DNA from: Chryseobacterium sp. VAUSW3
Lineage (GTDB): Bacteria > Bacteroidota > Bacteroidia > Flavobacteriales > Weeksellaceae
Direction of reading: 5' to 3'
NCBI RefSeq assembly: GCF_002205795.1
Contig: NZ_NIUY01000003.1
Coordinates: 186,001-250,000 of the forward strand
DNA length: 64,000 bases
The position numbers and the translations under genes are program-made. The notes beneath the pieces were generated by a model that had not been told where the DNA came from, searched no databases, and worked only from the letters and a program-made list of their open reading frames with translations. Below are positions 25,188 to 34,093 of the stretch, piece by piece. Position 1 is the first letter of the stretch, and every line of letters begins with the position of its first letter.

Positions 25188-25769
25188 ATGAAAAGATATC
25201 TATATATTCTCGTTTTTTTTATTCCGTTTTTTTCTACGGCGCAGTCTAAATACACTGCTGCACAGGTAGAGAAAAGCACAGATCCGCAGGTGATTGCTAA
25301 TTTTATTAAGTATAACCCTACTCATCCTAAAACTCCGGAATTCAAACGTAAACTTCTTGCAGTAATCAACGGTGATAAAGAACCGGCTGAAAGAGCAAAT
25401 GTTGCTAAACCTAGCGTTAAGCCCATAAGTACAAGTAAATTAAAAACGGAGATTAAAAAAGATGTAGCAAGAAGCGGTGGCGTTAGTGAAAAAAATAAAC
25501 GAACGGCTGAGTTGTTAACCCACATGTTCAATACTGATCCTACAAGCAAAAATGCATACATACAGATCATAAACAAATCGAAATGCAATCTCATCGTAAA
25601 AATCAGCGGAAGAAAGTTTTATAATCTTGATGTACCGGCCCACAATCAGAATTTTTTACTCATTGATAAAGGAAATTATACCATTACCACTTCAGTGTGC
25701 GACGCTAAATATTCGTCGGTTAAAAACATCAATAAAGATATTGTAGTTACGCTGAATGCTCCAAAATAA
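25188..25769 (+). CDS. Secreted DUF6759-like protein
   Basis: 193 residues. Signal peptide MKRYLYILVFFIPFFSTAQ, a lysine- and serine-rich linker, then a small beta domain (AYIQIINKSKCNLIVKISGRKF to KDIVVTL) with two cysteines. I take it to be DUF6759, a family I associate with the Chryseobacterium group; the name is from memory. The late domain resembles those that sense or bind at the periplasmic face, but no function can be read. It is divergent from tsf and convergent with the methyltransferase gene, five bases apart. Confidence 0.7.
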   Translation: MKRYLYILVFFIPFFSTAQSKYTAAQVEKSTDPQVIANFIKYNPTHPKTPEFKRKLLAVINGDKEPAERANVAKPSVKPISTSKLKTEIKKDVARSGGVSEKNKRTAELLTHMFNTDPTSKNAYIQIINKSKCNLIVKISGRKFYNLDVPAHNQNFLLIDKGNYTITTSVCDAKYSSVKNINKDIVVTLNAPK

Positions 25770-25774
25770 TTGGC

Positions 25775-26470
25775 TTATTTTCTGAAGACGTGAAAATCTT
25801 TGGTCAGCTCGAGGTAGCTATCACTGTATTTTCTTGGTGATTTTTCGATGACGAATTCGGTTTCGATTACTTTTCCGGCGTTTAATCCAAACTCCAGAAT
25901 CAGTCTTTTGGGAGTAGCAGTTTTTATTCCAAAAATGGTAATCTTTTTTGTTGGGAAGAGGTTGTGTTCTCTACAAATTCTTTCAAAATCATTTCCGGAA
26001 TTAAACGGGATAATGACCGATAAAATTCCTTTTCTGGAAAGACTTTTTGAGGCGTTTCGGATTAAATCAACAAAAGAAAGTTCTGTCTGTTGCCGGGCCA
26101 GAATATCTTTTTCTGAAGAATTTTCTTCGAAATACGGTGGATTCGAAACGATTAAATCAAATTTCTCCTCCGTTTTGATTTGCTTGAAATCCTGCAAAAT
26201 AGCTTTTAATCGGTCGCGGTATGGCGAATTCCTGAAATTTTCTGAGGCGAGAGTTACGGCTTCTTCATTAAGGTCGATGGCAGTTATAAAGGCTTTTGGA
26301 TTTCGCTGCGCGATCATTAAAGCAATTAATCCTGTGCCCGTGCCTATTTCTAAAATGTTTTCAGCCTTTTCAACCGTTGACCAGGCGCCAAGCAAGACTC
26401 CGTCAGTTCCTACACGGAAGACTTTTGCTGATTGATTAACAGTGAATTTTTGGAAGTGAAAAGGTTTCAT
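25775..26470 (-). CDS. trmN6: tRNA1(Val) adenine-N6-methyltransferase-like protein
   Basis: 231 residues, Rossmann-fold SAM methyltransferase. The SAM motif ILEIGTGTGLIALMIAQR (about 39-56) is followed by ITAIDLNEEAVTLA and the N6-adenine catalytic motif SNPPYFEE (about 108-115). These and the length match YfiC/TrmN6, which methylates A37 of valine tRNA. The first 30 residues (MKPFHFQKFTVNQSAKVFRVGTDGVLLGAW, split by position) also match the family start. It follows the histidine kinase gene by 13 bases on the same strand. Confidence 0.9.
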   Translation of the reverse strand: MKPFHFQKFTVNQSAKVFRVGTDGVLLGAWSTVEKAENILEIGTGTGLIALMIAQRNPKAFITAIDLNEEAVTLASENFRNSPYRDRLKAILQDFKQIKTEEKFDLIVSNPPYFEENSSEKDILARQQTELSFVDLIRNASKSLSRKGILSVIIPFNSGNDFERICREHNLFPTKKITIFGIKTATPKRLILEFGLNAGKVIETEFVIEKSPRKYSDSYLELTKDFHVFRK

Positions 26471-26483
26471 TAAATAAGAAAAT

Positions 26484-27938
26484 CTACATATTTGTAGGCA
26501 AAGAAATGGTAAATGTAGAACCTTTACCGACCTCAGATTTTACTGAAATCTGGCCTTTGTAATCTTCTACCATTTTTCTTACCATGGTTAAACCGAGACC
26601 TGTCCCACTTGTTTTTGAAGTGAAATTAGGCTCGAAAATCCTGTCGTAAAGATCCTCGGGAATTCCTGTTCCGTTATCATCCACGGTAATAATAACTCTT
26701 TTTTGGCGCTGTTCCACGTCAAGATTAATGATATTGTCGCGGTCGTCGTGTTTCGCCTGGCGGGCATTTGCCACCAAATTGGTAATGATTCTGGAGAGAT
26801 AAATTTTGTCCATTTCAACCATAATAATATCTCTGTTGGAATGGAAATAAATTTTTTCGTCGCTGAAAACATTAATGATGTTCTTAATTTCTTTATTCAG
26901 GTCGAATATTTCGTTGTTTTTTTCAGGAAGTTGTGCAAACTGAGAAAAAGCACTTGCAACGGTTGCCACCAGATCAATCTGGTCTACCAATGTGCGGCTT
27001 AAATGTTTTACTTTGTCTCGGATATCGGGATCTGCCGGATCAAATTTTCTTTCGAAGTTTTGTATGGTGAGTTTCATCGGGGTAAGCGGGTTTTTAACTT
27101 CGTGTGCTACCTGCTTTGCCATTTCGCGCCAGGCTTCTTCTTTTTCCTTAAAACTGAGGCGCTGTTTCTGTTCCTGAATCTGGAGAATCATTTTGTTGTA
27201 AGCTTTCACCAGCTGGTTCAGTTCGTCGTTATGATAATATTTAATGGGTTTTGGATCGTCTTCAAACAGCGTAATCTGGTTGATTTTGTCTGAAAACTTT
27301 GTAACGGCGCGCGTAAGGTTATTCGAGATAATCCAGCTGAGCCAAACGGAGATGGCGATGATGAAAAGATTGACAATAATAATGTAATTTACATATTTGT
27401 TGAAAACACTGAAGTAAGCACCGTCGTTATGATAAAAAGGAAAAAATACAATACCGATAGGCTCCAGCATATTATTCTTCAATATCATATATGAAGAAGA
27501 AACATTGGCCCCGATTTTTTTATCGTACGTCTGAAAATCTATTCTGGTATCGCTTTTAAGTACGCGGTTTATTACTTCGAGCGGAATTTCTTTCTGCGCG
27601 ATAAGATTAATGTCCTTATTGGAAATCAAAAATTTACCTGATAAGTCATAAATGATGATATCCTGGTTATTGATGTCGGCAATTTCGAAAATGTCATTGG
27701 CTAAAATCTTTGGTAAATCGTTGGTTTCAACCTGCGTATGGCTTACTGAATAATCGAGTGCCGACATCAGGGCTTCAGATTTTTTCTGAAGATCCGTACG
27801 GCTTTGTGCTACTGCATTGTTGCGTAAAATAAAATAGGAAAGAGTAGAGGAACTCGCGATACTGAGTAAACAGATCAGGAGAAATCCCCAGAAAACTTTA
27901 TTTCTTAAGCTATAACCTTTATATTTAGAGAAGGGCAT
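26484..27938 (-). CDS. Membrane sensor histidine kinase (NtrY-like)
   Basis: 484 residues. Two membrane helices (about 12-32 and 180-205) bracket an extracytoplasmic sensor domain of about 145 residues. A HAMP linker follows (NNLTRAVTKFSDKINQI), then the phosphoacceptor HEVKNPLTPMKLTIQNF (His near 278). The ATPase has an N box (NLVANARQA), G1 (DNGTGIP) and G2 (GTGLGLTMVRKMV). The H-box wording is that of NtrY-like kinases. No response regulator gene is adjacent. Its start overlaps the end of ribE by 14 bases, so the two are probably co-expressed. Confidence 0.92.
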   Translation of the reverse strand: MPFSKYKGYSLRNKVFWGFLLICLLSIASSSTLSYFILRNNAVAQSRTDLQKKSEALMSALDYSVSHTQVETNDLPKILANDIFEIADINNQDIIIYDLSGKFLISNKDINLIAQKEIPLEVINRVLKSDTRIDFQTYDKKIGANVSSSYMILKNNMLEPIGIVFFPFYHNDGAYFSVFNKYVNYIIIVNLFIIAISVWLSWIISNNLTRAVTKFSDKINQITLFEDDPKPIKYYHNDELNQLVKAYNKMILQIQEQKQRLSFKEKEEAWREMAKQVAHEVKNPLTPMKLTIQNFERKFDPADPDIRDKVKHLSRTLVDQIDLVATVASAFSQFAQLPEKNNEIFDLNKEIKNIINVFSDEKIYFHSNRDIIMVEMDKIYLSRIITNLVANARQAKHDDRDNIINLDVEQRQKRVIITVDDNGTGIPEDLYDRIFEPNFTSKTSGTGLGLTMVRKMVEDYKGQISVKSEVGKGSTFTISLPTNM

Positions 27939-28521
27939 TTTTTTTCATCAGTTTCGTTACATATTTTCCTATAATGTCGAATTCCAGATTTACCACATCT
28001 CCGGGCTTTAGATTTTTCATATTGGTGAATTCCCATGTGTAAGGAATAATGGCCACCGAAAACCTGCCCGAATCGCTGGAAGCAACTGTTAAACTGATGC
28101 CGTTCACCGTAATAGATCCCTGGGGAACGGTAACATAATCATCGGTTTCGTCGTACTGAATGGTGATAAAAAAACTTCCGTCTTTGTCTTCAATTTTTTC
28201 AACGGTTCCGGTTTTATCTACATGACCCTGAACAATGTGGCCATCCAGTCTTCCATCCCACTTCAAACAGCGTTCCAAATTCACTTCTGTTCCTACAATC
28301 CATTTTCCGAGATTGGTTTTTTCCAGGGTTTCGGCAATGGCAGTAACGGTGTAACTTCTATCGTTGATTTCTACCACGGTAAGGCAGCAGCCATTATGCG
28401 CCAAACTTTGGTCAATCTTTAATTCCTGAGTAAAGGGACAGGTGAGTGTAAAATTAATATTCTCTCCGCTGTGTTCAATTTTTTCAAGTGTTGCGGTAGC
28501 TTCGATGATTCCTGTGAACAT
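27925..28521 (-). CDS. ribE: Riboflavin synthase, alpha chain
   Basis: 198 residues. It dismutates two molecules of 6,7-dimethyl-8-ribityllumazine to riboflavin. The sequence starts MFTGIIEATA, the family signature, and has two lumazine-binding repeats. The first includes SLAHNGCCLTVVEI and the second GHIVQGHVDKTG then SITVNGISLTVA, ending IPYTWEFTNMKNLKPGD. Size is normal. I see no FMN riboswitch in the 112 bases before it. It is the first gene of a unit with the histidine kinase and possibly trmN6. Confidence 0.97.
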   Translation of the reverse strand: MFTGIIEATATLEKIEHSGENINFTLTCPFTQELKIDQSLAHNGCCLTVVEINDRSYTVTAIAETLEKTNLGKWIVGTEVNLERCLKWDGRLDGHIVQGHVDKTGTVEKIEDKDGSFFITIQYDETDDYVTVPQGSITVNGISLTVASSDSGRFSVAIIPYTWEFTNMKNLKPGDVVNLEFDIIGKYVTKLMKKNALL

Positions 28522-28633
28522 AAGATCGTTTTTTTTTGGGTAAAGAAAAATTTAGTTTCAAATAAGTACAGAATAGTTATTTCTAAATTGCTAAATTTGT
28601 GAAATTCTATTAATCTTCAAAGATAAATTAAAA

Positions 28634-29725
28634 ATGAGTGCTAAACACCATAAAGTAAGGGTAGGAATTTCAATCGGGGATTTCAACGGGATAGGCCCGG
28701 AAATTATTATGAAATCACTGAAAGACAAAGCGATTACCGAATTTTTTACGCCCATCATTTTTGGTTCCGGGAAACTGTTTACTTATCAGAAAAACATTTT
28801 TAAGCTTCAGCACAATTTTAATTATATCACCGAGGCCACTCAGGCGGTGGGCGATAAGATTAATATGGTGAATCTTACCAAAGAAAATGTAAATGTAGAC
28901 TTAGGAAAACCTACGGAAGAATCGACCAAAATGGCAATTGATTCGCTGCAGGCGGCAACAGAAGCATTAATGAAAGGTGAAATAGATGTTTTAGTCACTG
29001 CGCCCATCAATAAAGATGAAATGATGAAACATGGTTTTGCGCATGCAGGACACACCGGTTATCTTGAAGAAAAATTTGGTAAAAAAGGATTGATGTTTTT
29101 AGTGACCGATGATCTGAAGGTAGCAGTATCTACCCACCACATCCCGATTGCTCAGGTTGCCGAAAGCATTTCAAAAGAAAAAATAAAGAAGCAGATTAAA
29201 ATGCTGAATCAGTGTCTTATTGAAGATTTCCAGATTCCGCGGCCTAAAATTGCAGTGTTAGGCTTAAATCCACATTCCGGCGACGGTGGTGTAATTGGTA
29301 AGGAAGAAATTGAAATTATTTCACCTGCCATTAAAGAGCTTTTCGATAACGGGGTTTTAACGTTCGGACCATTTCCGGCCGACAGTTTTTTTCAACCCGT
29401 GAAGTACAAAAATTTCGATGCAGTTTTAGCGATGTATCACGACCAGGGTCTGGCGCCCTTTAAAACATTGGCTTATGAAGAGGGAGTGAATTATACCGCC
29501 GGATTGCCCTTCATCCGAACATCTCCGGATCACGGCGTAGCCTATGATATTGCAGGGCAGAATATTGCCGATGAAACGAGTTTTACCGAAGCAATTTTCA
29601 CTGCGATAAAGATTTTTAAAAACCGAAAAGAGTATAATGATCTAATGACCAACCGTATGCAGCCACGTAAAAATGCTGCAGCAAATGGCGTAGACGAGGA
29701 TTTGCCACAGGAAAAACACAGTTAA
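28634..29725 (+). CDS. pdxA: 4-hydroxythreonine-4-phosphate dehydrogenase
   Basis: 363 residues. It oxidises 4-phosphohydroxy-threonine in pyridoxal phosphate synthesis. GISIGDFNGIGPEI opens the protein. The metal-binding histidines lie in HAGHTGYLEE (about 136-145), in the AVSTHH stretch and in SPDHGVAYDIAG. VLGLNPHSGDGG and AMYHDQGLAPFKTL are also diagnostic. A TAAATTTG element at 28592-28599 may be its -7 box. DUF177 and rpmF follow after a separate promoter. Confidence 0.96.
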   Translation: MSAKHHKVRVGISIGDFNGIGPEIIMKSLKDKAITEFFTPIIFGSGKLFTYQKNIFKLQHNFNYITEATQAVGDKINMVNLTKENVNVDLGKPTEESTKMAIDSLQAATEALMKGEIDVLVTAPINKDEMMKHGFAHAGHTGYLEEKFGKKGLMFLVTDDLKVAVSTHHIPIAQVAESISKEKIKKQIKMLNQCLIEDFQIPRPKIAVLGLNPHSGDGGVIGKEEIEIISPAIKELFDNGVLTFGPFPADSFFQPVKYKNFDAVLAMYHDQGLAPFKTLAYEEGVNYTAGLPFIRTSPDHGVAYDIAGQNIADETSFTEAIFTAIKIFKNRKEYNDLMTNRMQPRKNAAANGVDEDLPQEKHS

Positions 29726-29769
29726 AGTTTTTAAAATTGTTTTTCTTAAATAATTGTTTTGAAAATTAT

Positions 29770-29799
29770 TTGTAATATTAAAAAATTTGCATATTTTTG
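29770..29799 (+). promoter_or_regulatory. Promoter of DUF177-rpmF
   Basis: TTG at 29770-29772, exactly 19 bases, then TATTTTTG at 29792-29799: a full match to the Bacteroidota housekeeping pattern. The predicted start of transcription is only a few bases ahead of the DUF177 ATG at 29812. Confidence 0.7.
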
Positions 29800-29811
29800 C
29801 ACACTCATTTT

Positions 29812-30333
29812 ATGGACAGGTTAAGAAACTACGACATCGTGTTTTCGGGTCAAAAAAACGGCAAACACGAATTCCAATTTGAGATAGATAAAACGTTCTT
29901 TCAACTTTTCGATACTGAACAGGAATTTACAGAACCTAAAATCGTGGCTGATGTTTTAATGGATAAGCATACCACATTTTTAGAGGTAAATATCAAAACT
30001 TCCGGAATGGTAAATTTAGTTTGTGATATCACCAACGAAAATTTCGACCATCCGATAGAAAATGAATTAGCTGTTCTGGTAAAATTCGGTGCAGGATATG
30101 ATGACAGCGAAGAAGATGTGATTACCATTCCGATGACCGATCACGCATTCAATGTGGCGCAGTTAATCTACGAAGTAGTAATGCTTGCAATACCGATGAA
30201 GAAAATTTCGCCGAATGTTTCTGATGAAGATTTGGAAATTCTCGAAAAATTCAGTCCGAAAGACGAAGTAGATGAAGAACCGGAAAGCGATCCCCGTTGG
30301 GAAGCTTTGAAAAAGTTAAAAGATAAAAATTAA
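29812..30333 (+). CDS. yceD: DUF177 (YceD) family protein
   Basis: 173 residues from the ATG at 29812; an upstream in-frame ATG at 29797 lies inside the promoter's -7 box and is rejected. The acidic protein ends in the characteristic tail DPRWEALKKLKD. DUF177/YceD proteins precede rpmF in many bacteria and plastids and are needed for 23S rRNA accumulation, as far as is known. The arrangement here is the standard one, with rpmF 65 bases downstream. The inner cysteine and the middle motif (GMVNLVCDITNENFDHPI) fit the family. Confidence 0.92.
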   Translation: MDRLRNYDIVFSGQKNGKHEFQFEIDKTFFQLFDTEQEFTEPKIVADVLMDKHTTFLEVNIKTSGMVNLVCDITNENFDHPIENELAVLVKFGAGYDDSEEDVITIPMTDHAFNVAQLIYEVVMLAIPMKKISPNVSDEDLEILEKFSPKDEVDEEPESDPRWEALKKLKDKN

Positions 30334-30345
30334 ATAGTTTAAAAT

Positions 30346-30381
30346 GATGAGAAGTGAGCAATCAACTACTCATCGCTCATC
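30346..30381. repeat. Imperfect inverted repeat between DUF177 and rpmF
   Basis: GATGAGAAGTGAG and CTCATCGCTCATC can pair with three mismatches around a 10-base loop. There is no T-run, so it is not a terminator. GATGAG-rich inserts of this kind look like small dispersed repeats, but no second copy is seen in this window. Confidence 0.35.
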
Positions 30382-30398
30382 AAACAAAATTATAAGAA

Positions 30399-30602
30399 AT
30401 GGCACATCCAAAGAGAAGACAATCGTCAACAAGAAGAGATAAGAGAAGAACACACTACAAAGCAAGTGTTCCTCAATTGGCAAAAGATGCAACTTCAGGA
30501 GAAATGCACCTTTACCACAGAGCGCATTGGTTTGAAGGAAAAATGTACTACAGAGGTAAGGTAGTAATGGAAAAAACAGTAGAAACTACAGAAGAAAATT
30601 AA
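30399..30602 (+). CDS. rpmF: Large-subunit ribosomal protein bL32
   Basis: 67 residues: [19 protein letters not shown] is the bL32 signature, followed by [19 protein letters not shown]. The usual four-cysteine zinc site is absent, so this is the zinc-free form found in this phylum. It is co-transcribed with DUF177 and ended by a strong hairpin. Confidence 0.97.
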   Translation: MAHPKRRQSSTRRDKRRTHYKASVPQLAKDATSGEMHLYHRAHWFEGKMYYRGKVVMEKTVETTEEN

Positions 30603-30636
30603 GACAAAAAATCTTAAAAAACTTCAATTTTATACT

Positions 30637-30673
30637 AAAACCACTCAATTTTTTCAATTTTGAGTGGTTTTTT
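30637..30673 (+). terminator. Terminator after rpmF
   Basis: AAAACCACTCAA / TTGAGTGGTTTT stem with a 10-base loop, followed by Ts. Confidence 0.88.
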
Positions 30674-30674
30674 G

Positions 30675-30703
30675 TTGTTTTTTGCTGTTTTTTAGTATCT
30701 TTG
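30675..30703 (+). promoter_or_regulatory. Promoter of accB-accC
   Basis: TTG at 30675-30677 and TATCTTTG at 30696-30703, 18 bases apart; TATCTTTG is a perfect TAnnTTTG. It lies 25 bases before the accB start and directly behind the rpmF terminator. Confidence 0.65.
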
Positions 30704-30728
30704 GCATAACAAACAAATATAAAATATA

Positions 30729-31214
30729 ATGGACATTAAAGACATACAAAATCTGATCAAATTTGTGTCTAAAGCAGAAGTTTCTGAAGTAAAATACAAA
30801 ACAAAAGATTTCGAAATCACGATTAAGACTCCACTCGGAGGAAGCGAGGTAAGCTATATGCAGCAACCGGCTGTTTACCATACTGCACCACAGCAAGCTG
30901 CACCTGCTGCTGCACAAGCATCTGCACCTGCTGCGAGCACACCAGCTGCTGACGCTGTTTCGGATGATAGTAAATTTGTAACCATTAAATCCCCAATGAT
31001 CGGTACCTTCTACAGAAAACCATCACCGGATAAAGATGTTTTCGTAAATGTTGGCGACGAGGTTTCTAACGGTAAAGTTGTCTGCGTAATCGAAGCCATG
31101 AAATTATTCAACCAGATTGAATCTGAGGTTTCAGGAAAAATCGTGAAGATTTTGGTAGATGATGCTTCGCCTGTTGAATATGACCAGCCTTTATTCTTAG
31201 TTGATCCTTCTTAA
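30729..31214 (+). CDS. accB: Biotin carboxyl carrier protein of acetyl-CoA carboxylase
   Basis: 161 residues. N-terminal helical region (MDIKDIQNLIKFVSKAEVSEV), then an Ala/Pro-rich flexible linker (about 65-90), then the biotinyl domain with SPMIGTFYRKPSPD and the biotin-attachment motif VIEAMKLFNQIE, the lysine being near 123. It carries CO2 between the biotin carboxylase and carboxyltransferase, the first step of fatty acid synthesis. accC follows 91 bases later; accA lies separately at 43.1 kb. Confidence 0.96.
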   Translation: MDIKDIQNLIKFVSKAEVSEVKYKTKDFEITIKTPLGGSEVSYMQQPAVYHTAPQQAAPAAAQASAPAASTPAADAVSDDSKFVTIKSPMIGTFYRKPSPDKDVFVNVGDEVSNGKVVCVIEAMKLFNQIESEVSGKIVKILVDDASPVEYDQPLFLVDPS

Positions 31215-31227
31215 GAAATTTTAAATT

Positions 31228-31300
31228 ATAGATTATAGATTTTAAATGGAGCTCATTTAAAAATAATTTAAAATTCAAAATTCAAAATTTAAAATTTCCA
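31228..31300. repeat. AT-only short-period repeats between accB and accC
   Basis: ATAGATT occurs twice in tandem (31228-31240), and further on AAAATTC, AAAATTC, AAAATTT and AAAATTT follow each other (31270-31297). The block has almost no G or C. It probably acts as an A/T-rich spacer or upstream translation enhancer for accC; no hairpin with a T-run is present. Confidence 0.5.
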
Positions 31301-31305
31301 GTACG

Positions 31306-32658
31306 ATGTTCAAAAAAATATTAATTGCCAACAGAGGCGAAATTGCAATGCGTATTTTGCGTACCTGCAAAGAAATGGGAATCAAAACTGTGGCAGTTTA
31401 TTCTACTGCGGATAAAGACAGCCTGCACGTTAGGTTTGCTGATGAAGCAGTTTGCATCGGCCCTCCGATGAGCAAAGATTCTTACCTTAAAATTTCAAAT
31501 ATCATTGCGGCAGCAGAAATTACCAATGCCGATGCGATACACCCGGGATACGGATTTTTGTCAGAAAATTCTAATTTCTCCAGAATCTGTCAGGAAAACG
31601 GCATTAAATTTATTGGTGCAACTCCCGAACAGATCGACAGAATGGGAGACAAAGCAAACGCTAAAGCTACCATGAAAGAAGCAGGAGTTCCATGTGTACC
31701 CGGTTCTGAAGGCTTAATCGACGGTTATGAAACCGCTGCAAAACTTGCTGCCGAAATCGGTTACCCTGTGATGATTAAGGCTACCGCCGGAGGTGGAGGA
31801 AAAGGAATGAGAGCGGTTTGGAAAGCTGAAGATTTGCAGGAACATTGGGATTCTGCAGTTCAGGAAGCTACTGCGGCATTCGGAAATGGTGGAATGTACA
31901 TGGAGAAACTCATTGTTGAACCACGACATATCGAAATTCAAATTGCCGGTGACCAATACGGAAAAGCCTGTCACCTTTCAGAGAGAGACTGTTCTGTACA
32001 AAGAAGAAATCAGAAGTTAACTGAAGAAACTCCTTCTCCGTTTATGACCGATGAACTTCGTGAAGAAATGGGTAAAGCTGCAGTAAAAGCTGCGGAATAT
32101 ATCAAGTACGAAGGTGTGGGAACTATTGAGTTTTTGGTGGACAAGGATCGCAAATTCTATTTTATGGAGATGAATACCCGAATTCAGGTAGAGCATCCTA
32201 TTACAGAGCAGGTGGTGGATTACGATCTTATCCGGGAGCAGATTCTTTTAGCCTCAGGAGCACCAATCTCAGGGATCAATTATTATCCGAAACTTCACTC
32301 AATTGAATGTAGAATTAATGCAGAAGATCCCTTTAACGATTTCCGTCCTTCTCCGGGAAAAATTACCGAGCTGAATATTCCAGGCGGTCATGGAATTCGT
32401 GTTGATACGCATGTGTACTCAGGTTATACAATTCCTTCTAATTACGATTCGATGATCGCAAAGTTAATCACTACAGCGCAAACACGCGATGAGGCCATCG
32501 CAAAGATGAAGCGTGCCTTAGAAGAGTTTTATATAGAAGGCGTAAAAACTACAATTCCTTTCCATAGACAGTTGATGGAAGATGAAAACTATCTTGCCGG
32601 AAATTACACCACAAAATTCATGGAAGATTTTGTGATGGATCAGAAATTTAATTACTAA
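31306..32658 (+). CDS. accC: Biotin carboxylase subunit of acetyl-CoA carboxylase
   Basis: 450 residues, ATP-grasp enzyme that carboxylates biotin on Acc[17 protein letters not shown] opens the protein. [12 protein letters not shown] (about 77-88), the glycine-rich ATP loop [12 protein letters not shown] (about 159-170), [15 protein letters not shown] and [15 protein letters not shown] (catalytic region, about 288-302) are all conserved. RINAEDP and PGKIT close the family pattern. It is the second gene of the accBC operon. Confidence 0.98.
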   Translation: MFKKILIANRGEIAMRILRTCKEMGIKTVAVYSTADKDSLHVRFADEAVCIGPPMSKDSYLKISNIIAAAEITNADAIHPGYGFLSENSNFSRICQENGIKFIGATPEQIDRMGDKANAKATMKEAGVPCVPGSEGLIDGYETAAKLAAEIGYPVMIKATAGGGGKGMRAVWKAEDLQEHWDSAVQEATAAFGNGGMYMEKLIVEPRHIEIQIAGDQYGKACHLSERDCSVQRRNQKLTEETPSPFMTDELREEMGKAAVKAAEYIKYEGVGTIEFLVDKDRKFYFMEMNTRIQVEHPITEQVVDYDLIREQILLASGAPISGINYYPKLHSIECRINAEDPFNDFRPSPGKITELNIPGGHGIRVDTHVYSGYTIPSNYDSMIAKLITTAQTRDEAIAKMKRALEEFYIEGVKTTIPFHRQLMEDENYLAGNYTTKFMEDFVMDQKFNY

Positions 32659-32681
32659 AATCTTTATTAGAAGTGAATATC

Positions 32682-32710
32682 AACCGGCAGTAAATTGCCG
32701 GTTTTTTTTT
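32682..32710 (+). terminator. Terminator of accB-accC
   Basis: AACCGGCA / TGCCGGTT stem with a six-base loop, followed by nine Ts. Confidence 0.9.
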
Positions 32711-32811
32711 GGAATGATTAAGGGATTTTTTTCCATGCTTTTCTTAATTAAGACCTGATTTTGTTGCTCTTAGTTTAGCTGCAAACGCTTCAACAGATAA
32801 AAATAAATGCG

Positions 32812-32819
32812 TATTTTTG
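32812..32819 (+). promoter_or_regulatory. Probable -7 element (TATTTTTG) for rocD
   Basis: Perfect TAnnTTTG match 23 bases before the rocD start. No TTG is seen at the right distance upstream. The remainder of the 184-base gap is AT-rich with no other feature apart from the accC terminator. Confidence 0.5.
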
Positions 32820-32842
32820 TGTTCACTTAAAACCACATCAGC

Positions 32843-34090
32843 ATGCATACAGTAAACAAAACATCCTCTTACTTTATAGAACTCGAAGAAAAATACGGCG
32901 CCCACAATTATCACCCACTTCCGGTGGTTTTAGAGAAAGGAAAAGGTGTATTTGTATGGGATGTAGAAGGTAAAAAATATTATGATTTTCTTTCAGCATA
33001 TTCTGCTGTAAACCAAGGACATTCGCATCCGAAAATTGTTGATGCTTTGGTAAATCAGGCGCAGAAGTTGGCCTTAACGTCCCGTGCATTTTATAATGCC
33101 AACTTAGGCGAGTACGAGAAAAAAATTACCGACCTTTTCGGGTTTGATAAAGTTTTACCAATGAACTCCGGTGCTGAAGCCGTAGAAACCGCGGTAAAAC
33201 TCGCCCGAAAGTGGAGCTACGAAGTAAAGGGAATTGCAGAAAATACAGCAAAAATTGTTGTTTGCGAAAATAATTTCCACGGAAGAACAACCACAATTGT
33301 TTCTTTTTCCAACGATCCCGATGCCAACAGAAATTACGGGCCATTTACACCTGGATTTATAAAAATTCCATACAATGATCTTGGAGCTTTAGAAGAAACT
33401 TTAAAAAATGATTCAGCCCATATCGCTGCGTTTTTGGTTGAGCCCATCCAGGGTGAAGCTGGGGTTTATGTACCGGATGAAGGCTTTTTAAAAGGAGCTT
33501 CGGAACTTTGTGAAAAGTATAATGTTCTTTTTATTGCCGATGAAGTACAGACAGGGATTGCCAGAACCGGAAAACTCATCGCATGTCACCATGAGGATGT
33601 TCAGCCTGATATTCTGATTTTAGGTAAAGCGCTTTCCGGTGGAATGTATCCGGTATCTGCAGTTTTGGCCAATGATGAAATTATGAATGTAATTAAACCG
33701 GGGCAGCATGGATCAACTTTCGGAGGAAATCCGATTGCCTGTGCGGTTGCAGTAGCTGCTTTGGATGTTGTGGAAGAAGAAAACCTTTCAGAAAGAGCCG
33801 AAAAACTCGGGCAGCTTTTCCGAAATGAAATTCAGAAATTAATCGAAAAGACTGATCTTATCAAAGGTGTTCGCGGGAAAGGTCTTTTAAATGCGATTCT
33901 CATCAACGATACTCCGGAAAGCAAAACCGCTTGGAATCTTTGTCTTTCGCTGCGTGATAACGGTCTTTTGGCCAAACCAACTCATGGAAACATCATCCGT
34001 TTGGCACCGCCTTTGGTAATAACTGAAGAAGAGATTTTGGATTGCGTATCGATTATCGAAAAAACAGTTTTGGAATTTAAGAAATCTTAA
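32843..34090 (+). CDS. rocD: Ornithine--oxo-acid transaminase
   Basis: 415 residues, class III PLP aminotransferase converting ornithine to glutamate semialdehyde. [21 protein letters not shown] at residues 14-34 is the ornithine aminotransferase signature, followed by [31 protein letters not shown] and [25 protein letters not shown] and the PLP lysine in [14 protein letters not shown] (about 259-272) follow. Length and motifs fit RocD rather than the acetylornithine enzyme. The next gene begins three bases after its stop. Confidence 0.95.
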   Translation: MHTVNKTSSYFIELEEKYGAHNYHPLPVVLEKGKGVFVWDVEGKKYYDFLSAYSAVNQGHSHPKIVDALVNQAQKLALTSRAFYNANLGEYEKKITDLFGFDKVLPMNSGAEAVETAVKLARKWSYEVKGIAENTAKIVVCENNFHGRTTTIVSFSNDPDANRNYGPFTPGFIKIPYNDLGALEETLKNDSAHIAAFLVEPIQGEAGVYVPDEGFLKGASELCEKYNVLFIADEVQTGIARTGKLIACHHEDVQPDILILGKALSGGMYPVSAVLANDEIMNVIKPGQHGSTFGGNPIACAVAVAALDVVEEENLSERAEKLGQLFRNEIQKLIEKTDLIKGVRGKGLLNAILINDTPESKTAWNLCLSLRDNGLLAKPTHGNIIRLAPPLVITEEEILDCVSIIEKTVLEFKKS

Positions 34091-34093
34091 AGG

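Noticed and set aside
28522-28633. FMN riboswitch ahead of ribE
   Set aside because: The 112-base gap lacks the AGGGGCxxGGTGAAATTCC-type start and other conserved segments of that riboswitch.
30346-30381. Terminator between DUF177 and rpmF
   Set aside because: The stem is imperfect and no T-run follows; it is better described as a short inverted repeat.
31261-31300. CRISPR-like short repeats before accC
   Set aside because: Units are 7 bases, AT-only and without spacers; simple sequence rather than an array.
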